This document shows positions 1-12,300 of a DNA stretch of 64,000 nucleotides, piece after piece; the stretch's first letter is position 1, and every line of letters starts with the position of its first letter. The translations under genes were made by a program, and so were the position numbers. The stretch is from the NCBI GenBank assembly GCA_900073065.1, contig FJOG01000011.1:186001-250000 (forward strand), written 5' to 3'. The DNA is from Phialocephala subalpina. Taxonomy: Eukaryota > Ascomycota > Leotiomycetes > Helotiales > Mollisiaceae. The notes below the pieces were generated by a model, which was not told the origin of the DNA, made no database searches, and saw only the letters and a program-made list of their open reading frames with translations.

Positions 1-560
1 AAGTGAGCGGTGTCAAATTGGTTTACCGAGTTGCTGATACACCTTGAGATGAGCTGCTATGATGGCTATGGCAAGACAGCACATTCGAGAGTCGAGAGTT
101 GTTGGTTTTCCGATATTTTTTAATATGCAATATTTGAGATCTTGTTATGTCGTGAATTTCTCCGACGTTTGAAGCTTTTGTTGCATGTTTTCTACCCCTG
201 TTCTGCAGACGGGTCTCGGCGGAGGGTCGGCGTTTAGCAGGAGACGTGTCCACAAACCTGCATACCCTTCAAAGCCTCATTCGGTAGTTGGGCGAGGCTT
301 GCTTTGAATGGTCGTCGAGTGCGAACCAGCCAATAGCTGAAGCGCCCATCTTGTACTCCGTACCAAAAGATATTACTCCAACCTGCTACACGTCGGCCCC
401 AACCCACCAGCTGATGTGAGGTTGGTCACCAACAGACCAAATATATGCCCTAGATTTCTCGAAAGCAGAAACTTCCACATTTTCAAATTGAGAGAAGCCA
501 GCTTGCTCTAGTCGAATATCAGTTGCCCTTGACACTTGAGCAAGTCAATCACTTCTCAAG
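1..560. other. Left-edge intergenic DNA, no gene seen
   Basis: No recognisable coding sequence was found here. The only open frame, on the minus strand at 23-253, is short, rich in Ser, Arg and His, and resembles no family I know. The last 150 bases are presumably the promoter and leader of the HET gene that starts at 561. Confidence 0.5.
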
Positions 561-2706
561 ATGAGCCAGCCCCCGAAGCCCTTCAAAATCTTGAAGGATG
601 TGCTGCAAATAGCGGAGAGTGTCAGGGGTACTATGCGCAAGGTTGAAAGCTTGAAATGCAATGTACAGGAAGCTGCTACCAAAGTTAGAGATTTATCGCG
701 CCTTCAGTTGCTCCAGAACGCGCCCTCTCGCGGGCCTGCTGCACCTGCCACTAAGCCTCTAAATCCTGGAACTTGTGATGGGTGTGGCAATCTCACGTCC
801 CTCCTTTACAGCACGAATGGAGAAAGGTTGGAGAGAGGCGCCTCTCTTGATTGTCATTCGTGCGCACTCATTCGAAAGGGTGTTGCACAATATTTCGAAC
901 TCTCACCAGAGATTAAGTTTTACTTGCACTCGAGGGAAAGAGCATCTTTGTTTGCTGAGAGTGACAAAAGATGCATTGAATTTTATACCGAAGAAGGTGT
1001 GTCTTTTTGTTATCATCTCCAACTTATCCGGGACTTTCTTGTCAGCCAACACTCTCCAATAGATCACTTGCTTTGAACATGTTGCTAACTTCTAATCTGC
1101 AGGCTATCCAAACCCAGTGCCAGCTATTAAACCCGCTAGGGCACTATCGCCATCATTTTCACAGGAGAACTTACAACTTCTGTCGCAATGGCTCCAAAAT
1201 TGCGTAGCTGAGCACCCGACATGCATGCAAAAATCATCAGCCCTACCAACACGCGTGCTATCCGTAGGGTCAAGTACACAGAAGCCGTACTTGTATGAAA
1301 CCCGAGGCGAAGAAGCTTGGTATGTGGCCTTGAGTCACTGCTGGGGGCCTCCAACCCATCGACCCTTGACAACGACGAAAACCTCACTGTCCTCGCACAT
1401 GCAATCGATCCCACTGTCTATGATGCCGCAGACTTTCCTTGATGCGATCCTTGTGACTCGAAAGCTTGGCATCGAATTCATTTGGATCGACTCTTTGTGC
1501 ATTGTGCAAGACGATGCCGAAGATTGGGCAAAAGAGGCAGCGCGTATGAGCACGGTTTATCAGAATGCGATTCTGACGATTGCAGCCGATGGAGCGAAGG
1601 ATAGTACTTGCGGTCTCTTCGAGCCAGTCAGCAAGAGGCTCTATCCTGGCTCGGTACCAATCGGTCACTCAGGAGACACGGATACGTCCCTGGTATATGC
1701 TCGAGAGATTGAAAGAGACTTTTTGGTCAGGCAAATCACATTTCCTGGGCAACAAAGAGACCTTTTGCATCACCGAGCATGGGTACTTCAGGAGTGGTTA
1801 CTGTCTCCAAGACTCGTACACTTTTGTGTAGGAGAGCTGCTTTGGGAATGTCACACTGTTCTGCAGTGCGAGTGTCAAGTCCTTCCTACTTCGGCCGATA
1901 CGAAGCGAATGCATCATGAAGGCTTCGCCAGATCGGATTTCTTTCCTAAAGTTGAGAAGAACGAAGGCCAGTCAGACCTCGATTGGCGACATGTGGTGCA
2001 CGAATTTACGAAGAGACAGCTCACACAAGAACGCGATAGATTGCCAGCGCTGTCTGGGATAGCAGTGGTCACAAAGGTTGATGCTGTAGAAGATTACGTC
2101 TGTGGCCATTGGAAGTCCGACCTCCCGGAGTCGCTGCTATGGGCGTCGTATGCGAGTGAATCGAAACGACAGGAGCCATATTACACTCCTACCTGGTCAT
2201 GGGCATCAGTCACTGGGAAAGTCTCGTACGGCAAATCAGAAGGACAGAAGGCTAAAATGAGGATAATGTGCGAGATGCTCGAAGTCTCCACCGTTTTGGC
2301 TAGCACCAATCCTTTTGGATCTTTGCAGAGTGGCTTCATAAAGATCAAGGGTCATATAGGGCCTCTCTCTGTGTATCCTCACCTTCTCAAGAATCGACAT
2401 CAGCCTTGGCATATATCTAGTGAGGCATTTCCAAGACGCGCTGGACGTCCCTTGGGTGGAACAGTGAAAGCGGACGTGATGATGCCCGAATTCGAGTTTT
2501 CTGCATCCGATGAGCTTGCACTATTGATCGTCGCGTCATTGTCTGAAGTCGAGCACAGCTTTGAAGGTCTAGCTCTCAGGAGAGCTCGAATACAAGGTGA
2601 TGAGCTGGTATTTGAACGAGTTGGTCTCGCCACTTTGAATGGCCGTGTGGCTGATTGGGACTTCTGGTTTTCAAAGTATCCTCAAAAAGTTGTCAAATTA
2701 GTTTGA
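561..2706 (+). CDS. HET-domain (heterokaryon incompatibility) protein
   Basis: Two exons, 561-996 and 1103-2706, encode about 679 residues. The 106-bp intron has a GTGTGT donor, a GCTAAC branch site and a TCTGCAG acceptor, and it keeps phase (one base plus two). The HET domain starts near residue 219 with YVALSHCWG, followed by the typical FIWIDSLCIVQDD and STVYQNAILTIAA blocks. Upstream lies a Cys-rich segment with CDGC and CHSC near residues 70-110, which often precedes HET domains. HET proteins trigger programmed cell death when incompatible hyphae fuse. The specific partner or allele system cannot be read from the sequence. No frame damage is visible, so the gene looks intact. The neighbouring 2EXR-type relic suggests a variable, accessory segment. 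Confidence 0.9.
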
Positions 2707-2848
2707 GGTTCAAAACACAAGCTTTTGCCAATACTTCGCTTTCCAACATGTTTCTAAGCTCGATCTTGGATATTATCAAAGCCCGTCGGATTTCTCACCG
2801 CTTGCAGAAACTTTTTCCCAAGCTCATTCCACTGCTTTTGTCTGAAAT

Positions 2849-3879
2849 ATGTTGCCTAATTGTATCAGGTTGTTGGAGGCACAACAGCAACACATGATGT
2901 TAGGCAGCTCTTTAGCATTTATACTTTCCAAAGCAAAAATTTTCCATTTCTGCTTGAGAGTATCTTTACTCTTCCAGAATGAGAAGCTCCCGCCGAGAAC
3001 CAAGGGGCTTTCGGAGGGTTCTCTTCCGGGTAGCACACTACACCATACATGGTCTTCTATGGATCTACGAAAAGAGTCAAGAATTTCTCGGGAGGAACTA
3101 CGACTGGCTTGTGACCGCTCCGATTCAGCGCTCATTTCTTTCAATAAGTTGAGTCGTGAACTTGGACTGTGTACCAGCCTGCTCCAAACGTCATGTAAAC
3201 GCCAGGCGTTTCCACGATTCGGGGAACTGCCTGCTGAAATCCGGCTTCCGATCTGGAGCTATGCAATCTCAGGATCAAGGATCGTTGAGATGGGTTTTTG
3301 AACATTTTTCAAAAAGACACAGGAGCTTCTCTCGCCAAGGTCTATCTGTCAGATACCAGCAATTCTGTATACATGTCAAGAATCTCGAGCTGTTGGGCTT
3401 AAAACATATCAACTGGCCTTCAGCACACGTTCAGCTCCAGCAATGACATTCGTGGACTTCGAGATGGATGCATATACTTGGGAGTAAAAGCGGACTTTAT
3501 CTGGCACCGTCCTCTTGGCTTGATGACTACCGACAAGCGGAATATGGGGCTGTTCTCGGACTTTGAGAAAATTCAGAGAGAGGCACTTGGATTGAGGTCC
3601 AATCTTCTTGATTTTGGAGGCCTGAAATTTGGGGAGTTGTGGAGTTTGAAAGAGGTCATCTTTATATCTCAGGGAAACGATAGTTCGAAGCGGAAATGGG
3701 AACTTGGTCGCGTTCCGAAGCTGGTTCCTCTGGATATCGATCCGCACACTGCTATGTATTCATACTCTTGGATCCAGGATGTCTGGAAAAGAAGACCTAC
3801 GCCAAAGATTGGCTTTTACGGCTTTGAGAAGGCACCAGGGGATAAGTGGCACTTTAAGGGGAAAGACTTGCAGTTTTGA
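2849..3879 (+). pseudogene. Degenerate 2EXR-type protein gene
   Basis: Similarity to the fungal 2EXR family begins at 3209 with FPRFGELPAEIR and continues through IWSYAISGSRIVEM. In the same frame, TGA at 3299-3301 stops translation, yet the family pattern goes on, including ILYTCQESRAVGLKTYQLAF and FVDFEMD up to about 3469. The frame is then lost by one base near 3470-3472. The remainder (GVKADFIW to the stop at 3879) reads in another frame. I could not find an intron that removes either lesion in phase: a GT at 3294 paired with AG at 3352 gives the wrong frame. The start is unclear; 2849 is only the first ATG of the open frame. The function of 2EXR proteins is unknown. Two sequencing errors are the alternative explanation. 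Confidence 0.6.
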
Positions 3880-4412
3880 TACTGCTTGTTCCTGCCAGTT
3901 GAAAGTATCGTTATGGACATAAAATCAACCTCAACTTGATCCTTGTCATATTTTCGGATGGTAATTGCATGAAGTCTCTGGGAAATAGTCAGTCATGAAT
4001 GTTCCGTTTGACATTGGCAACTGTTCGTCTCTCGCTTAGCCCCCTTCAAAATGGAAGGAACTGCTCTGCCTTCATCTATGACGTGAGTAAGGGCATGATC
4101 ATCCACAAATACGAAGACCACTGCGAATAATATTTTGAAACCTCCTCTAATCCTACCCCGCATCACGTGGAGCTCTTATCTTATCGCCTTCGGGGTTACC
4201 CCGCCACGCCCTTCTGTTGTCTTTTTTCGTCTGCGTGTCAACATTATGCTCTTACCTTTCTTTTCTGTACATATTATCCAGCAAACTTGGGGATTCCCTC
4301 CTTCTTAAAACTTGGTCCCCCTTTCCCTTTGATTCTCAAATTCTCGTCCTTCAAACCAGTCTCTCCTCCAATTTTCCTTGCCTTCTACGTCAACACAATT
4401 CCACAACACAAG
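3880..4412. other. Intergenic region and dehydratase promoter
   Basis: No gene was seen. The 3' half is rich in C and T (about 4200-4400), as is common just upstream of fungal start codons, so it is probably the promoter and leader of the dehydratase that starts at 4413. Confidence 0.5.
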
Positions 4413-5587
4413 ATGGGCTCCAACACCTCACCACCTCCCAAAACATGGGTCGAAACACCATGCATTCGATCCGCCGCACTCTCCCGAGCAGCAGGCTGGT
4501 ATTGCTCCCTTCAACTTCCCTACCACCACCCTGAAATTGACCCTGCTAACAATTTTGCAGCAACATCTACCTCAAACTCGAAACCCTCCAACCCTCCTCT
4601 TCCTTCAAGTCTCGCGGTATCGGAAACATGATGTCAACAGCCCTCCTGTACCACGGTCTCTCGAAACCAATCCATTTCTACTGCTCCTCAGGAGGTAATG
4701 CTGGTCTAGCCTGCGTCACAGCTGCGAATACGTTGCAACGACCAGCTACGATTGTTGTTCCCTTGTTGACGTCTGAGCTTATGGTAGAGAAGTTGAAGTT
4801 GCTTGGGGCGGATGTGGTGCAGATTGGGCAACATTGGTTGGAAGCTGATACGTATCTGCGGGAGGAGTTATTGGCGAAAGATGAGGACGGGGTTTATGTC
4901 CCGCCGTTCGATCATGAGGATGTTTGGGAGGGAAACGCGAGTATGATTGGTGAGATTGAAGTGCAGATGAGGGAAGAAGGAGGGTATGAAGCTGTTGTTT
5001 GTAGTGTTGGGGGCGGTGGCATGTTTTGTGGGATCATGCAAGGGCTGGAACGGAATGGGCGTCTTGAGAGCACTGAGAAAGTCAAAGTACTGGCTATGGA
5101 GACCATCGGTGCTGACTCCTTAAATACCAGCATCAGGAATGGAGAGTTGACAAGGATACCGGCTATAACCTCGATAGCGACCTCACTTGGAGCCACACAA
5201 GTCGCTCAACGGGCCTGGGAATGGTCGCAGAGAGAAGAAGTTACCTCCTATACGCTCACGGATGCGGAAGCAGCAATGGCATGCGTACACTTCGCCGACG
5301 ATGAGAGGATCATTGTTGAGAGTGCTTGTGGTGCAAGTATAGCTACAGCATACAACGGCACACTGCACTCCGTTCTCTTTCCCCACCTCTCGGACGACGA
5401 GTTTGCGAGAAAGAACGTGGTCATAATAGTATGTGGGGGGTCGAACATCACACTTCAGATCCTCGAGAAGTATAGGAAAGACTACCGCGAGGACGAGAGC
5501 GTGGCCAAGAAGTTCCACCAGAGAAGTGTGAAGGGGCAGATTCCAAGGTTGATGAAGAAGAGGGAGCACAGAAAGCGCCTTTCATAA
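4413..5587 (+). CDS. L-serine/L-threonine dehydratase, PLP-dependent
   Basis: Exons 4413-4498 and 4561-5587 (62-bp intron with a TGCTAAC branch site) encode about 370 residues, close to yeast Cha1 in size. It should deaminate L-serine to pyruvate and L-threonine to 2-oxobutanoate in the cytosol or mitochondria. The type II PLP fold is clear: SSSFKSRG carries the Schiff-base lysine (Lys45), SSGGNAG is the substrate loop, and SVGGGGMFCG is the glycine-rich phosphate-binding loop. A late VCGGSN motif is also typical. The ATG at 4413 is chosen because it gives the family start PCIRSAALS. The last 30 residues are basic and unlike the core. Distinguishing serine from threonine preference, or a D-serine enzyme, is not possible by eye. 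Confidence 0.92.
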
Positions 5588-6478
5588 TGCATAATGAGAC
5601 GAAGCATAAACATCAGGAGAAGCCGGAGTGCGATGATGATACGGCGGTTCCACCGAAGCCAATGATTGGGACGATGCACGAAGGCGAGGTCGAGAGGCAA
5701 CTTGGGGAGTTTGGTAAGGTGGTGCAGATATAGATGTCCGGTTCGAGGTGGCAGATTGGCACCGAGGAGTTTCGGAGGTAGAAGGATGTATTAAAAATGA
5801 TAGATAGGTTTGGAAAATGATAGGAATGAATCATATGAAAGATTGCCAGCGGAGAGTGTGGACCTTGGGATGGTACGTCAATGTGCCACACTTTTTCCGC
5901 TATTAGCAGATCAAGATCCCTAGATGCGTGACGACTCCATGTCTGAACACAGAGCTTCCAGATCTGGGAACGCTACACAAGTAATGTAGCAACAAGATCG
6001 CCCTGTCTGATGGTAGGAAGGTGGATGGGGCTCGATCGTTAGAAAGGGATCAGACAGCTAAGGGATCGGCAGCAATTCGACTTGAGAGAGTAGAGAGTGT
6101 TGTGTAATCTTTCAAGTAGTAAAATAGTATTCAGAACTCAATATTATCGTGCCTGAGCGAAATAATCTGCAGCAACGACATATTTCGACGTTCTTAGACC
6201 AAACACGTGACGTGAGAGGTCCTAGCGCGCTAACCCCAGAAAAGATCAGCCTCATCCACTAAAACGACAGGGGGTGTCAACAACACATTTTGTTCCCGCA
6301 TCTCGGATTTCTTGAACCTGCGCAAACCTCGATTTGAATCAAGCAACCTCAAGCTCTCAAGTCTCGACAACCTTGCTCGTTGCACATATTCAACCATTGC
6401 CTGTACTCCTCGCAGTACTTGTACATCCTTCTGAATTAATTCAACAAGCACTCCTGCTCCGAGAGCAAAACAACAACG
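5588..6478. other. Intergenic region, no gene seen
   Basis: Short open frames on the minus strand (for example 5613-5891) show no family pattern. The segment probably holds the terminator of the dehydratase gene and the promoter of the gene that starts at 6479. Confidence 0.5.
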
Positions 6479-9397
6479 ATGCCGCCGCTCACGCGCCGAC
6501 GGGGCCCTGCTGAGCACACCGGCAATACTCCCAATCCAAATGAGAAGAAGAAGCGCGCCAGAACTCGAAAGGAGCCTGTCAGCAAGCCTGCTCCCGATAC
6601 TCTTCTACAATCTATCGAAGACGAAGATATGGCCTCTGCGCAAGCTCAGGCAGTCGTCGCAATGTCGACTACGTCTCGCTCCGAATCGATTCACCAAGAT
6701 GAATCTCGATCTACCTCCCCCAACCACATCGACACCCAACCATCATCATCCTCACCATCTGCGCATGCGCACCCGTCACAACAAACCTCTGAACAACCTA
6801 CCTCTCGACAACCAACCTCCGAACAACAAATCTCCGAACAACAACCTGCTGAACCTCGACCTACGCTGCGCCGGGGACGATCGGCTACGCGATCCGTTTC
6901 ACCGTTGATTGCATCTACTACTCGCGTTACGCGTGGTACGAAGCGTCAACGCGGACCAACCGAAGAAACCCCAGAAGATGCTCCAGACGCGGATGCTCGT
7001 CCCTCACAACCGACAAAGAAGCGTGTTCGTCGCAACACCAAAGACCAAGCCACTACCCAAGCTCCTGCCCAAGCTCCTCGAGGCCGCGGCAAAGGTCGAG
7101 GCCGAGGAGGCCGTGCCCAAGGCACTGGAAAGCTTCAAAGCATTGTTGAGGCAAGCCCAGTCAAGGCGCAGGCCCCGTCGGAAAATCAACCTCCTATGTT
7201 TCCCTATGGAGAGCTTCGGTCCACACCTTCGCTCATCCAACCCGTTGTCGAGGGCGGCTCTGCGACGATCCAGGCCCCTTCAGACAGTCGACCTTCTATG
7301 TCTTCTCATAGAGAGCTTACATCCACAACATCCCTCATCAACTCTATTGTCGAAGGCGGCCCTGCGACGATCCAGGCTCGGTCGGACAATCAGCCCACGA
7401 CCTCGGCCTTATCACCCCAACCACACATGCTCTCTCCACAACCACCTATCGCCAAACGCCGTCTCTCCCTAGAACCACCCATCGCCAAGCGCCGTCGTGT
7501 GCAGACACAGCCTGCTGAAGACGATGGATACGAGTCTGTTCCAGAGTCTGAAGTGGAACTCATGGAGCCAGATGTATGGCGTAAGAAGAAGGAAAGAATT
7601 AAGCAAAAATCGCGCACCGCACGAAAGATGCACCCTAGTACGAAAACTCTTATTACCTCCAATCCTATCCCTCTTGCGAACTCCTCCCCCCTAGAGTCGA
7701 GCGTAGCAAGCCCCAAATCAAAGAAACTCTCTGAACTTCGAGAAGCTACAGATAAATGTCCCAACGGCTGGGAGTACTTTGATCACTTTAGCAAACAGAT
7801 GAAGTCTCAAAACTTACCTGCCCCGTTTGGTCAGCCAGGCGCTCCATCAGATGAGGATGCCAATCTCCAACGTCCCGAGCCAGAAGAGAACTTTAAGGTG
7901 GCTAAGCAATCTCAACCATGGCTGTCGCTCGCTTCTGTAAAGAAGGTTATCAGTTCCCCCATCAAATTCTTCGGCGGTGCCAAGGTCGCTGGAGAGCCGG
8001 CTGCTACTAATGCCCAGAAGACAGATTTCACATTCAAGTCGTCTCAGACTATTACCATTCCAGCAACTACGGGATCCTCAAATACAAGTTCCTCAAATAC
8101 GGGTTCCTCAACTGCAATCCCCCCAGCCACACCTACACCACAAACCCGTCGCACTTCGCGCGCCAAGACTGATCGTCATGTACGATGGTATGATCCGGAC
8201 CGGGAGGAGGTGCACCTGCAGACGAGAAGTGAGCGTAAGCAGGCTAAGGCGCTTGGTCTCCCGATCCAGCCATTTGGCGTCCGTCAGGAGGAATTAGCAG
8301 CAAACCGAAAAGAGGAATCATCTGGATTCTTGATCACACCAGAACTTCAGGATGAATTCCAAGAGTTTCTCAGTCAGAGAAGAGGCAAGGATCACGGTGA
8401 GCGTGAAAATGAGGCCTATGAACACACTCCTGGTCGTACATTCAAGGCTCCTGATCCCAACGATGAATCGGACGAGTCTGAGCTTGAGATTACATCATCT
8501 ACGCCTCCAGTCTCAACATCACTCGAGTGGAGCAATGTCACGGCACCTCCACCCCCAGAGAGAGATCCGAACGACGATACGTATTATTTCGGCTTCAGAT
8601 ATGAGAGCAGAGATGAGAGATGGAGCCGCCTCGACTATGCTGAGCCTGTTTGTCTAAAGATGGCGAAGAGACCTCAGCCGGGTTCGGCAAACCAAGATAG
8701 AATCAGAGGCGACTGGAGTCCTGAAATGTATGAATGGTACGAGGAGTACAGGAAGTGGGGGATCGTGAACGCTGCTGTGAATGATTACTTGAGTGAGCTG
8801 GAGCAGGGACGAATCAGGGAGGAAGATTACAATGACATCGTTGAGACCATCAACGAGTACAATGCGATCATCAAGAAGAACGAGGATGTGCGTCGTGCTA
8901 AGGCGGAGGCCAGTCGTGCAGCATTAGGTATCTCTTTCGCAGATGGAAGAGTCGGGGTCACATCCAATGGAGCAACCGAGGAAATTGATCGTCGCGCAAG
9001 AGCAGAGGATTCGCCAGAAGAGGAAGAGGACTCTGTTTTGCAACCCAAGGCAAACGCACAAACACCCCCACCCCCACCAAGACCGTCAAATGCGCAATTA
9101 CCCGGCCAGATTGCCATGGAACCTATCACACCAGCGAAGCCGATGAACCCGGCCTTCACTACACCATACGCGGCCAAGAAGCCTAGCAACTTACGATATG
9201 CCGAGAAGGCGTACAGCTCCCCAGTGGAGTTTGAGCAGGAGAACCTCCCTGAGGTGCAAGGACACGGAGATACCACACCTGTAAGGGCGGTTTCCCCGAT
9301 CGATCCTTCAAAAAATGATATGGGCGACTACTTCAGTGGTGAGGAGGACGTCAATATGGATCTTGGCATTGTTGGGGAGGTCGAGTGGGACATTTGA
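6479..9397 (+). CDS. Large disordered protein of unknown function
   Basis: One uninterrupted frame of 972 residues; I do not recognise a named family. The first 400 residues are low-complexity and basic: KKKRARTRK near the start, several Glu-Gln-Pro-Thr runs, and an RG-rich stretch (RGRGKGRGRGG) near residue 200 that resembles AT-hook or RGG-type nucleic-acid-binding segments. A 34-residue tandem repeat spans roughly residues 222-310. The most protein-like, conserved-looking part is at about 700-830, with YYFGFRYE, WSPEMYEWYEEYRKWG and an acidic helical stretch. KKRVRR and AKRRR patches could be nuclear localisation signals. A nuclear or chromatin role is therefore a guess. The frame length, codon texture and the conserved-looking block make it a real gene. 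Confidence 0.82.
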   Translation: MPPLTRRRGPAEHTGNTPNPNEKKKRARTRKEPVSKPAPDTLLQSIEDEDMASAQAQAVVAMSTTSRSESIHQDESRSTSPNHIDTQPSSSSPSAHAHPSQQTSEQPTSRQPTSEQQISEQQPAEPRPTLRRGRSATRSVSPLIASTTRVTRGTKRQRGPTEETPEDAPDADARPSQPTKKRVRRNTKDQATTQAPAQAPRGRGKGRGRGGRAQGTGKLQSIVEASPVKAQAPSENQPPMFPYGELRSTPSLIQPVVEGGSATIQAPSDSRPSMSSHRELTSTTSLINSIVEGGPATIQARSDNQPTTSALSPQPHMLSPQPPIAKRRLSLEPPIAKRRRVQTQPAEDDGYESVPESEVELMEPDVWRKKKERIKQKSRTARKMHPSTKTLITSNPIPLANSSPLESSVASPKSKKLSELREATDKCPNGWEYFDHFSKQMKSQNLPAPFGQPGAPSDEDANLQRPEPEENFKVAKQSQPWLSLASVKKVISSPIKFFGGAKVAGEPAATNAQKTDFTFKSSQTITIPATTGSSNTSSSNTGSSTAIPPATPTPQTRRTSRAKTDRHVRWYDPDREEVHLQTRSERKQAKALGLPIQPFGVRQEELAANRKEESSGFLITPELQDEFQEFLSQRRGKDHGERENEAYEHTPGRTFKAPDPNDESDESELEITSSTPPVSTSLEWSNVTAPPPPERDPNDDTYYFGFRYESRDERWSRLDYAEPVCLKMAKRPQPGSANQDRIRGDWSPEMYEWYEEYRKWGIVNAAVNDYLSELEQGRIREEDYNDIVETINEYNAIIKKNEDVRRAKAEASRAALGISFADGRVGVTSNGATEEIDRRARAEDSPEEEEDSVLQPKANAQTPPPPPRPSNAQLPGQIAMEPITPAKPMNPAFTTPYAAKKPSNLRYAEKAYSSPVEFEQENLPEVQGHGDTTPVRAVSPIDPSKNDMGDYFSGEEDVNMDLGIVGEVEWDI
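7142..7405 (+). repeat. 102-bp coding tandem repeat, about 2.5 copies
   Basis: Units start at 7142, 7244 and 7346 (the third partial). Each full unit encodes 34 residues; the first two open IVEASPVKAQAPSENQ and VVEGGSATIQAPSDSR. The period is an exact multiple of three, so copies can be gained or lost without breaking the frame. Confidence 0.75.
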
Positions 9398-12300
9398 GCA
9401 ATGAGCATAAGTGTAGCGTATTATTGAATTTTTCAGCAGTGAGCGTTGGCGTTTTGGGACGGGGATTTGATTGTACCGCATTGTAAGGAACTATCAAAAT
9501 TTGCTTTCCAGGAGGAAGGCTTTGTTCATGGAATCATTCTGTATAAATAGTTCTTTTTTCCTTTTCTGTTCTTGACGTTTGGAGATACAGTGGTGGGGCG
9601 GGCGGGGTGGCGGGATTTCTTTCTTGGTTTGGTTGCGTCCTGCGCCTCCGGGCGTGGTTGATGCCCGACTTTGAGGAGGGGATCCCGGGGGTTTTCTACT
9701 TGGTCGGTTGCGTCCTGCACCTTTGGGTGTGGTTGATGCCCTGCTTTGAGGAAGAGGTCCTCTTGTAAATTGTACATAGTAAAGAACAATTGTAAAGTCA
9801 CAAGCCTCTCTCGCCTTGTGATGTATTGCCCTCACTACTCCCATCACCGTTCCTCCTCAGCTTGACGATACATGGAAAACTTCAAGCAAGCGATCGCATT
9901 TTGGATGTGAAGCTGGGCTTTCCGACGTATCGCACTGTCAGGGACTTCGTGACCACCTGCATTCTAGGAAAGTGTGTGGTATTGACTGTTGAAAAGAGAC
10001 CTCGGAGAGGCTTTGGAATTGACATTGTACAGCAAGCGAACAACATCATGTAGCAGGAGGTAAGTTTCTCGAGTTCCTTTGTTCGGCAACGTGATCAATG
10101 TACTGTCAGCTGTTGGGACTGCAGCTTTACGAATTTCAGAGAGTTTCTCCAGCTCTAGCGGCGGAGGTGGTGTAACTATTCTCGTCTCGACTGGTAGATA
10201 ATATGGGTGAAGATTTGATCGGTGGTGGTCGATGGATACCCTCCGAGGGAGGACGAGATGGGATGATTCTAGAACTAGTGAGAGGTGCGTCACTGCGCCT
10301 CCTGCTTCTGACAGAATTGCAACGATTTATTCATACATCGCCTTACCAAAAGGAAGCAATACAATACAACCAAGGAAGGGGCAGACTTCAGACTCAGCAC
10401 TTATCCGACTCCCCCCGCCACGGCGCTCTCAAATGCACCGATCTTTCGATGATTTGGATACTTCGAAAAGGAGCTAGCTCCACACCAAGAAACAAATTAG
10501 AACAACGATACATACTGTTTCACCTTCAGTCAAGAAGACAATGTCCCGGAAACCAAAGGACAAGTAAAAGCCGGCTCCAGCTCCCAAGCTAGTCTCGAAG
10601 ATGAATCGGGAAAGGATAAGAAAGCCAGCAACAAAAGAACGTTCTAGGCCTGAATGTTTCCAAGAGGTGAGGTTGCAGAGGAGGAGTATGTCGGTGCATA
10701 TTTGAGCCCCACTGAGAAGAGAACGACAGCGAAGAAAGATCAGCTGCCAAGAGATAGATGTGAGACCAAAGAAGCTGGGAGGCAGTTGTTCTTTGGACTC
10801 CTGGTAGGATAACGGAGTAAAGAGACCTCGGAAATATCGTCGTCGCAGTTTGTTTATTTGGATCGGTGGGTGCCTGAGACGTAGAAGTACATTTTTGAAG
10901 CAAGATCCACCCAAGAGTGAGGCTAGGTACTCGAGGATTCTGCGCGAGTGTCGGCCTGTAATTCCGAGAATCAATGAACAGTATGAATATGGTTTGAATT
11001 GTCTGTGCATATGATGAAATGCTTCTCTTATCAACAATTAGAAAACCTCTCCCAGACATCCTGGGACATTTATTAAGTGGCGATATTGACTTACATAAAT
11101 ACTTCGTTAATTTCATCTCCAGGTGACGGTTTATACTGAAATCAAGAGAAGCCGCTCGTTCATCACAGATCGTGCTACTTTTCAGCACTGCTCCTCTCCT
11201 CAGCCTACATCGGCAGGAAGGGAAGATGACCAATGAATTTTGATTGAGCCTGGGAACTCGACTAACGGGTCGGAAAGAAGTTGATGGGCTGAAGCAGAAA
11301 AAGCAGAAAGTCAGAAAGCAAAACATATCCCGCGCACTGCTGGGATTTCCGCATCAAGAATACAGAATGTACTCGCTGAACCAAGCTAATTAGTATACGA
11401 GGGAAGGGTTGGTGGCGCTTACCATTTTCCGTGGGACGAGGAAAGCAGTTTTGGCTAGATTCCTTTTCTGGCGAGATACTTGCCCTTTGTGCCTGCTGAA
11501 ACGTTAAAGTAGATATCAAAAAATTGAAACATAGATCTGGTTAGATTCTGGGATCTCGAGGCTGACTTTATTCCATTTCATTGCCGCGGGGTCATTGTCC
11601 TAAGTCCATACATTGAATCGCTCGATACTTCCCTCCACCTATCATCCATCAACCCCTTCACCAATATCAGCACCCTCATTTTTAGACCTGAGCTAGCACT
11701 AACGCCGTAGTAGCGTAGAGCTTGTAAGGATGGTGGCAAGCCGGTCATCGATCGGTCCAAAGGTTTGAAGAGGCTAGCAGACTAGAGGGAGCGAAGTGGG
11801 AATCTCGAGCTGTCATTGATGTTAGTGGTCTGGGCAGTTGATAAAATTTCTTGGTTGGTGTTGGTGAGGTTCCTGATGCTTCGGAGAAAGTGGGAGTTGA
11901 AGCTGGAAGAGGTGCGTGGCGATGAGCTGGTGTTGCTAAGTGACATTTGTCTGAATGTCGAAGGAAACCTGGAATAGTGATGAAAGTTGTACTTGATGAC
12001 GGCCGGCCCTTTTTGTAATGTTTTTCTATTCTAACATCACACTGCAAAGAGCTCATGTAGCGGTACACAGTGCCCATCCAATCGCTCTCAACGCCCGTAT
12101 CTATACACATGCAGAGAGCCCCATTCCTGTCCTGTCATGCCACGCCATGATCACACGCAAGCAAGTAAAGAACCCATCCATCTATAACGAACAATGACCT
12201 TACGCTCTGTCGAGATCATGTTTCTTTCTGAAGAAGCCCAAAGAAAAAACACAAAGGAGAATGGAAAGAAGAAGTTTTGTAGCGAGGTCAAATTATGTAC

